64,000 nt of DNA from an uncultured Acetatifactor sp. (GTDB taxonomy: Bacteria; Bacillota; Clostridia; Lachnospirales; Lachnospiraceae). The stretch lies in assembly GCA_934433135.1 (NCBI GenBank), contig CAKRZO010000003.1:1-64000 (forward strand), in the 5' to 3' direction. The translations under genes were made by a program, and so were the position numbers. Positions 34,464 to 42,502 of the stretch are shown here, piece by piece (the stretch's first letter is position 1; the number at the start of each line of letters is the position of its first letter). The notes beneath the pieces were generated by a model, which saw only the letters and a program-made list of their open reading frames with translations, was not told the DNA's origin and searched no databases.

Positions 34464-35861
34464 TTACTTCAATTCTTTTACTGCGCTGTCTATCCAGAGT
34501 TCGATTTCTTTTGTAAGTAAAACCAATTTATAGGTATAATCCTTGCTTTCTTCCTCCGACAGATTCTTTATATCGAACCAATCCGGGAAAATCCCCGTTT
34601 TATTCGGAGATCCATCTTCATTAAATCCCATCATTTGGAAGGAATCCAGAGACTCACCGTTACATAAGATAGATCGATGAGGGTACTCGCTGAGTACAAA
34701 AAGTCCCAGATCCTTTACCGGATTGCTCGTGCCAGCTTTATAGGTATCAAACCAATAATACATTATGTATGTATAAATGGATATATAATCGGTATCATCC
34801 AATGTATTTTCAATGTATATACTAACCTTACCATTGTTTTCTACAAGGATAGCATCAACAGTTCCGTCATCAAGTTCAAAGCTTTTTTGAGCAAAAGCAT
34901 CCTTATTGGAAGCCTGCGTCTCTGAAGTATACTCTGTTTCAGCAACCAGCTCCTTCGCTTTTTCCAGCATCTCGTTTACCTGTACAGCTACATGATGAGC
35001 TTCCTCTTCTGTCAGGTTGCTTACATATTCACGATCCAGACCAATACTCTGCATTTCTTCGGAACTGTCCTGTCCATTGAGCCGGACTTTAACATTAAAA
35101 CTATCCGTCCCGGAATAAAACTCTGACTTGTCTCCATAATGCAAGAGCAGATCCAATCTATCAACCGGTCTTTCCAGCTTATTAAACTGATTCATAAGGG
35201 AATAAGAAAAATACATTTGGTACGTAAAAAACGGAACCAATTTTTCATCTGCCACGGTTGCTGAAAAGGACAATGCAACGCCATCTTCTCCCTCTGCCAA
35301 TTTCACACTGACCGGATTTCCGTCAAATTCGTACTTTTTTTCAGCCAATAACTTCTGACCTGCGGAAAGAAGTTCTAACTGCTCCAGATAATCGGAATAC
35401 TTCCATACGGTCTGATAATTACCATCCGAATTTAAATCAATTCTGGCATAGGAAAGATACATCTCATCGTCTGCAGCGACCTCCAATACCGGAGCATCAT
35501 ATTTCCCGGAAATACCGGAATACGTACCGAATGCTCGGATCTCTTTTCCCTCAATGCCGTCAATACCGTCTGTCCCATATACCAGAACAAGCCATTCTTT
35601 TTTATTCTGTTTCACATGGAGCAAAAGAACATCCACTCCGGATTCTTCCTCTTTCATGGTACTTTGGCTGTCAACAATACCGTCAAGATAAATCAAATTC
35701 CCTTTTAATTCATCATGAGACTCTGCACTGTACTTCTTGTAATTTGCCTTCTGAAATCCATTGATCTCCTGTTCGGAATCCCCTGCGGAATTTCCGCAGC
35801 CCATACAAGATAATGCCAATGCTGCTGCCAATAATAATGCAATTGCCTTGAACTTTTTCAC
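34464..35861 (-). CDS. Large lipoprotein of unknown function
   Basis: A 465-residue lipoprotein with GTG start after GGAGGGGAAC. The signal peptide LLLAAALALSCMGCGNS ends in a lipobox (acylated cysteine at 19 or 22). Residues 45-150 look like an OB-type domain (GNLIYLDGIVDSQ, KEIRAFGTYSGISG). Two later stretches resemble each other (FFTYQMYFSYSLMNQF-DRLDLLLHY; ISIYTYIMYYWFDTY-DLGLFVLSEY), indicating internal duplication. It has its own promoter and terminator. No family is recognised. Confidence 0.7.
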   Translation of the reverse strand: MKKFKAIALLLAAALALSCMGCGNSAGDSEQEINGFQKANYKKYSAESHDELKGNLIYLDGIVDSQSTMKEEESGVDVLLLHVKQNKKEWLVLVYGTDGIDGIEGKEIRAFGTYSGISGKYDAPVLEVAADDEMYLSYARIDLNSDGNYQTVWKYSDYLEQLELLSAGQKLLAEKKYEFDGNPVSVKLAEGEDGVALSFSATVADEKLVPFFTYQMYFSYSLMNQFNKLERPVDRLDLLLHYGDKSEFYSGTDSFNVKVRLNGQDSSEEMQSIGLDREYVSNLTEEEAHHVAVQVNEMLEKAKELVAETEYTSETQASNKDAFAQKSFELDDGTVDAILVENNGKVSIYIENTLDDTDYISIYTYIMYYWFDTYKAGTSNPVKDLGLFVLSEYPHRSILCNGESLDSFQMMGFNEDGSPNKTGIFPDWFDIKNLSEEESKDYTYKLVLLTKEIELWIDSAVKELK

Positions 35862-35894
35862 TATAGTTCCCCTCCTGTTTTTGTTGTTATAGAT

Positions 35895-35923
35895 AGGATA
35901 TCATATATATGTATAAAGTTCAA
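35895..35923 (-). promoter_or_regulatory. Promoter of the 34464-35861 lipoprotein
   Basis: Minus strand TTGAAC (35918-35923), 17 bp, TATCCT (35895-35900), 34 bp before the GTG start. Confidence 0.5.
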
Positions 35924-35968
35924 GGCAATTCATGAAAATAACTTCATATTCCTTTTGCTAATTCGGTT

Positions 35969-38900
35969 TTATCCACTTATAATTCTCATACCAAGTCCTT
36001 TCTCCCCTTTCAAATTTGCTCTGGCAATTGCACGATCACCAATATTTACATTTAACTCCTTCCTGGTAATCTCGCGATTCGTTTCCCGGCTTACTAAAAT
36101 CAGTTCCTGTAAATACGAAACAATTGTCTGCGTTGAATATTCTGTATAATGAGAACGTAATGGAATATTTCCACTTTTTTCCCATAGTTTTTGTTCTCCT
36201 AATGTACTCTCCCCCATACCAACCGGAAAATCTGTTTTTAATCTACCGGCAAAATTAATCAATGAAGACTCTGTTTCTCCATATAAACTTTCCATTCCGC
36301 ATTTCAGGCCTTGAGTAACATATCTCCCCAGTGAATACATTACTCTGGAAGGACTATTAATCGCTAATGCCTCTCTGATTATATCACTTATATTGGTTGC
36401 AATTTTCTTAGCTTCTTCATATACAACATTCTCTGTTTGTACTAATCCCGCTTGTAATCCCCAAATAATTTGACTTCCTATTTCTGAAAAGTTATCGCGA
36501 AGCCCGCTAAAAGCCCCTTGAATCATCATAACAAGATTCATTATCTTAAACGACAAATTTTCTTGCTGACTATCAAGCCCTGCAATGAACCCGGCGATAG
36601 TATAATCACCATAGCTCTCAAAGACTTTAGATGGACTATGTATTTCTAACCGCTCTTGCATCCTTTCCTTAATATTTACCTGTACAAGCCTATCCACAGC
36701 CAAAGAAACCTCTTCTGAATTCTGGCTTATTCCATTCGTATATCCTTGTAACGTATTTTTTGCTGTTTCACTCATTTTTTCAGTTAGTCCGGGTTTTGCT
36801 TCCTCCAGTGACGCTTGTACCACTGTCACATAATCTTCCGCTAACTTTCCATAAGAATATTTTTGCCCATAAACTTTACCATCCAAACCTTCTCCAAAAA
36901 GAGCCTCAACAATAGTGTCTGTGAAATCCGAAGCCCATACAGCCCCTTCCATACCCATCTCATCAAAGTATGTTTTCATTTCTTCCAGGGCAGGATTTAC
37001 AGAGCTACTTAAATATTCTTCAACTGCATTTTTTACATAGTCATCTTCGTTTTTAAATCCGCTGAACGCCTGGCTCAACCAATTCATTTCACCCCAAGTT
37101 TTTTGTGCACCTTCAATGACATCAGGAATTCTTTCTACCAGCTGATATTGCATTGCATCCGCATAGTCAGTTAGCGATTGTCCCATGCTTTCTTTAGCAG
37201 CTCTTACTTCTTCATTATGGCTGGCCAAAGCGGATGCCAATTCATTCATTGTTGCAGAATCCCCTTGTGCACTCTCCATGTAGTGATTCATTGAATCTGT
37301 ATAGATCTGGTTCGCTTCATTGATTTTAGTACTTCCATCTGCATATACATCTGTGAGCGTTTTTAGCGAGGCTGTAAGCTGTTCAAGATTTGTTGATGTA
37401 CTTCCATCTTCATTAATTTTCAGGAAACTACTAAAATCAATTTGCTGTGCTTTCTCTTGGAATTCGGTCAAAGCCTGAACTCCGCCATCCGTATTTTGTC
37501 CTGCAACTTTGAGTTCTGTGCTTATTTCCCCGAGCCGTCTTTGATATTCTTCCGCAGAAATACTGCTTTCTTCCCACTGTGTATTTAGTTCATCCAGTTT
37601 TTCCTTTAACAGCGTATAGGATTCTATTTGTTCATCTCTGATCTGTCGAAGTGCTGCTATATTTCCTTCACTTAAATTACTGCTATCCAGGCCATTTATT
37701 AAAAGATCATATTCCTCATAGACTGCACTCATAGACTGCTCTATCACAGAATATAAAGATTGGGTAACTTGCCCTGCTTTCTCCTCAATAGAGTAAGCAC
37801 CTTTGGACATAAATCCTATCATTTTATCCGTTTCCGAAACCAGCTCGGAAACTTGTTTTTTTGTCTCTTCTACCTCTTTTCCTTTTTGAACGATAAGATC
37901 AAATCCACCGGCGATTTCATTCATACTATTGGTAAAGGTTTCCGTAAAATCTTCTAATGATACATCTCCTACCAATACCTCCGCTATTGACCGTCCTGTC
38001 ATTCCATCCACAGCCTGCCTCACGCCATTTACTGCAGCAATAAATGCCGTTACTCCGGCAATTGCAATTCCTATCGGACCAAGCAATGCATAAAGTGCTC
38101 CTCCGGCCAATGTAGCTACACCCGCAATTTTTCCGATATTACCCACCAAATTGCCGCTTCCCAGTGCCAGCTCCTTAAAAGGATCCTTTAACATATTATA
38201 TTCTGCAAAAACAGTTGCTACGCTGATCAGCCCCTTCTGTACCAATGTCAGATTGTTTCTTAATTCTTCCAATGCATCTTTACAATTGGAGACAAACTTT
38301 TTAATATTCAGCTTTCCACCAAATATTTCCAGCGCATCTGATGTTTCCTTTATATCCTCCTTCACGCCCGGAAAAAGGGTTATTTTGGCACCACCTTCAT
38401 TTATATCTTTCGCTAAGCTTCCCTCTATCTTCTCTTTTAGTTTTGTAAAAGGTATTATTTTGGCGCTGCCTTTTTCAACATCCTTTGCCGCTTCCCATAC
38501 ACCTTTCCCCAATCCTTTAAATACAGCTGATGCCTTACTCCATTTTTCTGCAATCCCCTCCATGGTTTTACTCTTGGAAATTGTCTCAAGCAGTCCGAAC
38601 GTTCCTTTAAAGAACACATAACCGCCTATAACGGGTGACTTTCCCATCATGGCACCCATCAACTCTCCCCATCCTTTTATCACATTTAAAATCACTTTCC
38701 CCGCGGAGCTCAATATCTCAACCCAGTTTATTCCTGCCAGGAACTCACCGATTCTACGCCCAAGTCCCTGCCAATCCACTTTATCAATGGCATCTGCAAT
38801 CCAATTAAAAACTCCGCTTACCAGATTAGATGTTTCCTTTCCTGCACCAAAGAAATTGCCGCTGAAAAGGTTCTCAAATACAGCAGAAAGAGGGGCGAAA

Positions 38901-40165
38901 ATCTTTCCGACTTCATCTGCAAATACCTGTGCCTTATTTTTCATCCCTGAAAGGGCAGTGTTCCAGACACTTTCATAGTTACCAAAGGAATCTCCTATGA
39001 AATCAAAGTTTATTCCGCTTGATGATGAATTGTTGCCGTGTCCATTGCCATTTGAACTTCTTTCCGGCTCCATAACATTTAATTCGTCAATTCCCATCAG
39101 ATAATTTCTCAGCCTTTTCGCTTCTGTAGAAGCATCTTTTAATCCGGTCTCGGTTTTATCAATGCTTTCGGTCAGTTTTTCTACATTTCCGATGCCTCCT
39201 CCGACGCTTGCGGAAATGTCTGTCAGCCAGTTATCACCCCATGCGGAAAATCCGATTGCCGTCAAAACTCTGTTCAGCGCAATCAGCATACCGTTTAATA
39301 CCGGCAGAACCGCCTGTGCCACCGGAAGGAAAAGATTTCCGATTACCCGTGTCAGACCGGTCATCTGCTGCTGAAAAATCCGATATTGGCTGGCAGCACT
39401 GTTGATTTTACTGATCTGGTCTCCCCAGGCAAAGGAGGACTGTTCCAATATTCCAAGCATACGTAACTGCATCTGCTGCTGTTGCGTCATGGATGCCGAC
39501 AAAGCGCCTGCACCTGCCGCATAAGCATATTGATTCAACATGGCATCCGAAAGTTGAATTCCATACCGTTCCAATGCACCGGACTGTCCGTTCAACGCAT
39601 TGGTAAGATCTGTCATAACCTGATCCGTATCAACCGCACTGAAAGAAGCCAGATCCACGGAAAGCATGGACATGGCTTTCTGCATGGTCAGAATATTCTC
39701 TCCTGCCATCCCCGAGGCTTCTGCAATTGAACCGATTTTTACCTGGAATTCCGCCAATTGCCTAGGATCCATTCCAAGCCCTGCATCCTGGGGCAATCCG
39801 GTTGCATTTTCCCCCTCCATCCCGTATCCGGTCATTTGGGTATTCAGTTTATCTATTCTTTCCTTAAATGATTTTGCATATCCTTCTGCACTGACATATC
39901 CATACTTTTTATAATCCTTCGCAAAGGTATTCCCGATTTTGTCCATCTGAGAGCCCAGATGGTTCATCGCACCGGTAAGATCCATGGATTCTTCTGCTGC
40001 ATCCCATGCCTTTTCAGCATATTCAGTAACGGTTTTGATTATCTTTTTTACTTGTCCTACCGATTTCTTTATCTGTGCAATTCTTTTTGTCCATTCTGCC
40101 TTTTGCTTCTGCTCCGTCTTTTTTTCCTGTTCTGCATTATTTGTCTGTTCTTTTTGTTCTCCCAC
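35969..40165 (-). CDS. Phage tail tape measure protein
   Basis: A 1398-residue protein with GTG start after AGGTG. A Glu/Lys/Gln-rich N-terminal coiled coil is followed by a tape-measure core (QLAEFQVKIGSIAEASGMAGENI, then DLTNALNGQSGALERYG), hydrophobic segments near residues 290-320 and 690-730 (ATLAGGALYALLGPIGIAIAGVTAF), long helices, and two C-terminal copies of a motif typical of Firmicute tape measures (LEIHSPSKVFESYG; LAINSPSRVMYSLG). It sets tail length and forms part of the injection channel. It is unusually placed upstream of the tail tube, in its own unit with the tail terminator behind promoter C. The second half looks more A/T-rich than the flanks. Confidence 0.92.
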   Translation of the reverse strand: MGEQKEQTNNAEQEKKTEQKQKAEWTKRIAQIKKSVGQVKKIIKTVTEYAEKAWDAAEESMDLTGAMNHLGSQMDKIGNTFAKDYKKYGYVSAEGYAKSFKERIDKLNTQMTGYGMEGENATGLPQDAGLGMDPRQLAEFQVKIGSIAEASGMAGENILTMQKAMSMLSVDLASFSAVDTDQVMTDLTNALNGQSGALERYGIQLSDAMLNQYAYAAGAGALSASMTQQQQMQLRMLGILEQSSFAWGDQISKINSAASQYRIFQQQMTGLTRVIGNLFLPVAQAVLPVLNGMLIALNRVLTAIGFSAWGDNWLTDISASVGGGIGNVEKLTESIDKTETGLKDASTEAKRLRNYLMGIDELNVMEPERSSNGNGHGNNSSSSGINFDFIGDSFGNYESVWNTALSGMKNKAQVFADEVGKIFAPLSAVFENLFSGNFFGAGKETSNLVSGVFNWIADAIDKVDWQGLGRRIGEFLAGINWVEILSSAGKVILNVIKGWGELMGAMMGKSPVIGGYVFFKGTFGLLETISKSKTMEGIAEKWSKASAVFKGLGKGVWEAAKDVEKGSAKIIPFTKLKEKIEGSLAKDINEGGAKITLFPGVKEDIKETSDALEIFGGKLNIKKFVSNCKDALEELRNNLTLVQKGLISVATVFAEYNMLKDPFKELALGSGNLVGNIGKIAGVATLAGGALYALLGPIGIAIAGVTAFIAAVNGVRQAVDGMTGRSIAEVLVGDVSLEDFTETFTNSMNEIAGGFDLIVQKGKEVEETKKQVSELVSETDKMIGFMSKGAYSIEEKAGQVTQSLYSVIEQSMSAVYEEYDLLINGLDSSNLSEGNIAALRQIRDEQIESYTLLKEKLDELNTQWEESSISAEEYQRRLGEISTELKVAGQNTDGGVQALTEFQEKAQQIDFSSFLKINEDGSTSTNLEQLTASLKTLTDVYADGSTKINEANQIYTDSMNHYMESAQGDSATMNELASALASHNEEVRAAKESMGQSLTDYADAMQYQLVERIPDVIEGAQKTWGEMNWLSQAFSGFKNEDDYVKNAVEEYLSSSVNPALEEMKTYFDEMGMEGAVWASDFTDTIVEALFGEGLDGKVYGQKYSYGKLAEDYVTVVQASLEEAKPGLTEKMSETAKNTLQGYTNGISQNSEEVSLAVDRLVQVNIKERMQERLEIHSPSKVFESYGDYTIAGFIAGLDSQQENLSFKIMNLVMMIQGAFSGLRDNFSEIGSQIIWGLQAGLVQTENVVYEEAKKIATNISDIIREALAINSPSRVMYSLGRYVTQGLKCGMESLYGETESSLINFAGRLKTDFPVGMGESTLGEQKLWEKSGNIPLRSHYTEYSTQTIVSYLQELILVSRETNREITRKELNVNIGDRAIARANLKGEKGLGMRIISG

Positions 40166-40237
40166 TGTAATGCACCTGCTTTCTTCCTATAATTTTTTTA
40201 GGTCAGCAACTGTCTTCCTCCGACAGCCGTATTGTTT

Positions 40238-40657
40238 TTAAAGCAATTCTCTTCGATCAATCAGTCTGCGGCAGCAAAGTACCATCTTGTAAGTACCGCC
40301 ACTGTCATCCGCTTCCGGTGTCTGATGGATTTCAAAACACCTTGCTTTTAACGCATTGATTACTTCCCCCATAACCTTACGTATTTCACTAAAGGCAGCT
40401 TCTGCAGATGCCGCTTTTGAAATCACAGTGATGCGGAGTTGAAAAAGTACTGCATCCAGCTCTTCCCTGTTCAGTCCTGTCTGCCTTTCTTCCCCGGGCA
40501 GTTCGTGCACCAAAACAAGCGGATATCCTGAATCCTGATCTCCGGCGGTTTTGGCAAATGTTATACCCGAATAAGTTGTCTGCAGTTTGGAAGCAACCGC
40601 TGTTTTAATTTGTGAAAAAAAGTACTCCTCCAGTTCCAATATCCATGCATTGTCCAT
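40238..40657 (-). CDS. Phage tail terminator-like protein
   Basis: A 139-residue protein. An N-terminal helix pair (LELEEYFFSQIKTAVASKLQTTY) is followed by beta strands (YPLVLVHELP; AVLFQLRITVISKAASAEAA), a helix (SEIRKVMGEVINALKARCF) and a final strand (TYKMVLCCRRLIDRR). This order matches tail terminator/completion proteins that cap the tube. Start after CAGGAGGAGAAGG. It lies 72 bp before the tape measure gene, and both should be read from promoter C. Confidence 0.65.
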   Translation of the reverse strand: MDNAWILELEEYFFSQIKTAVASKLQTTYSGITFAKTAGDQDSGYPLVLVHELPGEERQTGLNREELDAVLFQLRITVISKAASAEAAFSEIRKVMGEVINALKARCFEIHQTPEADDSGGTYKMVLCCRRLIDRRELL

Positions 40658-40698
40658 CCCTTCTCCTCCTGCTTATGCATCTTATTTTTTCAAATCTG

Positions 40699-40732
40699 AT
40701 TATAGCAGGCTTTCGGATGACAATCGGGACAA
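40699..40732 (-). promoter_or_regulatory. Tail-cassette promoter C (tail terminator and tape measure)
   Basis: Minus strand TTGTCC (40727-40732) and TTGTCA (40718-40723) at 9-bp spacing, then 13 bp and TATAAT (40699-40704). Same architecture as promoters A and B. It lies 42 bp before the tail terminator start. Confidence 0.75.
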
Positions 40733-40769
40733 CTTATTTCCTCCTTCTGCATTGCAAAACTTATTGTTT

Positions 40770-41789
40770 TTAATTCAAATTATCCACTGCATACCGGGCT
40801 TCTTCTTCCGTAAATTGCTCAAACGGTGAAACCAATTGATCATAGATCGCTGCTGATGACATACCCAACTTTTGGTATGATTTTGCTTTTTCCAATGCAT
40901 TGGCTTTGTAATCCGCCTGCAGGTTATCTACGGCATATTGTGCTTCGCTTTCCGTAAACTTTTCAAACGGAGAGCTTAATTGATCATAAATTCCGGCTCT
41001 GGACATATGCATCGTACTGCTGTAGGTTTTTGCTTTCTCCAGGGCATTATTATTCCAGTCTGCAACCACATTGTCTATGGCATATTGCGCTGCATCTGCT
41101 GAAAATTTTTCAAATTGTGAAACCAGTTGGTCATAGACGGCTTGCTTTGACATATGTAATACATTGCTATAGGTTTCTGCTTTTTTCAAAGCAGACTTGT
41201 AGTCTCCCGGAACCGTACTGATCGGCTCTTCCGGTTTCTCCGGTTCGCTGGGTGTTATGGTTTGCGAAGGTTCCGGTTGAGATTCGGATGATTCCCTGCC
41301 ATCCTGGTTCTCTGCTTTGTCTTGCCCATTCTGCTCCTTTTTCTCTTCTGTAGCCTTTTTTCCTTCACCGGAAGCCTCAGACTTTCCGGATTCAGGGATC
41401 GACTCAGAAAATGCGATACTGTTTTCATCTACTTTGTTCTGATCATTCTGTTGATTTTCTCCCGTATTTTCCTTTATTTCATCAGCAGAAGTTTCTGCAC
41501 TTGTTCTGGACACAGACTCGGATGCCTTTTTCTCCCTCCGATAAATCTGATAAAGGCTCTGGGCAACCGATTGAGATGTTGACTGCGATGTCTCCTTTTC
41601 TTTTGGATCCGGTCGATTTCCCAGAACAATCAGAGCAATAACAAACCCTATAATAAGCCAGAACCACCATTTTTTAAAAACCGGTTCCAGTTTTTTTCCA
41701 CATTGCGGACATACCTTCGCTTCATATGGAATCTCCGTTTTACAATGCTCACACAATTTTGTTGTCGGTTTTTCTTTTGCCATTTTCAT
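40770..41789 (-). CDS. Membrane protein with zinc ribbon and three Ltp repeats
   Basis: A 339-residue protein. The N-terminal zinc ribbon (CEHCKTEIPYEAKVCPQCG, residues 13-31) is followed by one transmembrane helix (WFWLIIGFVIALIVLG), a 130-residue Ser/Glu/Gln stalk, and three tandem repeats of about 45-50 residues (ALKKAETYSNVLHMSKQAVYDQL, with AQYAIDNV; two more copies to the C-terminus). These are Ltp (host cell surface-exposed lipoprotein) repeats. In Streptococcus phage TP-J34, Ltp blocks DNA entry by acting on the tape measure protein. Adjacent to a tape measure unit but with its own promoter, so immunity against tails is a fair hypothesis. Confidence 0.8.
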   Translation of the reverse strand: MKMAKEKPTTKLCEHCKTEIPYEAKVCPQCGKKLEPVFKKWWFWLIIGFVIALIVLGNRPDPKEKETSQSTSQSVAQSLYQIYRREKKASESVSRTSAETSADEIKENTGENQQNDQNKVDENSIAFSESIPESGKSEASGEGKKATEEKKEQNGQDKAENQDGRESSESQPEPSQTITPSEPEKPEEPISTVPGDYKSALKKAETYSNVLHMSKQAVYDQLVSQFEKFSADAAQYAIDNVVADWNNNALEKAKTYSSTMHMSRAGIYDQLSSPFEKFTESEAQYAVDNLQADYKANALEKAKSYQKLGMSSAAIYDQLVSPFEQFTEEEARYAVDNLN

Positions 41790-41873
41790 TCTCCCTTTCC
41801 TTTTCCTGCATGTTATTGGTTACATAGGTTTTTGTTTCACGATTCGTAACGCTTCCGCGCCTTTGATATTACT

Positions 41874-41902
41874 ACTATACTATAGGCAATTGTTTCTGTC
41901 AA
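41874..41902 (-). promoter_or_regulatory. Promoter of the Ltp-repeat gene
   Basis: Minus strand TTGACA (41897-41902), 17 bp, TATAGT (41874-41879). Near-consensus sigma-A, unlike the tail promoters, so expression is probably constitutive. Confidence 0.75.
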
Positions 41903-41910
41903 TATCATTG

Positions 41911-42114
41911 GTTAGGAATACCCCTGCAAAACTGCAGTCGTTTGCCTTGAATTTTACACATATATATGATGATGGAACGATGTGTGATCCGCTATCTTCC
42001 CCTGATTGGTATAAAACGGATTATAGTGACTTGGCAGTTCAGGAACAGGCGAGAATTTGGGGTCAGGTGCTGGACATATTAATAAAATCACAGGAAATAA
42101 TTAGTGTCTGCTGA
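41911..42114 (+). pseudogene. Orphan C-terminal gene fragment
   Basis: About 67 residues with coding character (TPAKLQSFALNFTHIYDDG, then DPLSSPDWYKTDYSDLAVQEQ) and no start signal, overlapping a minus-strand promoter. It ends in a 14-bp inverted repeat shared with the next fragment. I do not recognise the family. Confidence 0.4.
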
Positions 42115-42137
42115 TTAAAAGAAAATCAGCAGACACT
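42103..42137. repeat. Perfect 14-bp inverted repeat joining two gene remnants
   Basis: AGTGTCTGCTGATT (42103-42116) and its complement (42124-42137) around a 7-base loop. Each arm forms the 3' end of one of the facing remnants. Without a T-run it is a weak terminator candidate and may mark a rearrangement junction. Confidence 0.7.
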
Positions 42138-42366
42138 ATTTAAGAGCGGAATATTTGCCGTAGTCAGTGTATGCCGCCCGCTTTGAAATACATCTAGCGC
42201 CTTACCGCCTTTTACCAGAACCACTTCCTGTGATTCATTTACGATCAACTGTGTTCAGGTTCCCAATTCCTCGCTGGGATACTTCCATGCAAACACGTCC
42301 GGACTGCCATTATATTTAATTACGTATAATCCAATTCCTCTCTTTGACGGTAATGGATTATTCTCC
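42126..42366 (-). pseudogene. SPFH-domain protein remnant
   Basis: A frame reading GIGLYVIKYNGSPDVFAWKY, PSEELGT, a TGA stop (42255-42257), then TQLIVNESQEVVLVKGGKAL and SGRHTLTTANIPLLN in the same frame. The KYP-E..-T-S-QLIV-E-Q-VV-VKGG pattern is the N-terminus of bacterial SPFH (YdjI-like) proteins of about 300 residues. Start codon missing, internal stop, and truncation after about 80 residues show decay. Confidence 0.65.
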
Positions 42367-42502
42367 TTTCTCTCACCTCCGTACTATCGCACTACATTTG
42401 TTTACACATGTCAACTATTGTATAAATAATATCAGAATAGACTTAGTTACGAATCTGTTAATAGCAAGTTTCTTGTAAGTTTATTCTGGGAGAATACCGA
42501 CA

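Noticed and set aside
25014..41789. A complete prophage
   Set aside because: No integrase, repressor, replication, terminase, portal or capsid genes are present, and no matching attachment repeats were seen at the edges.
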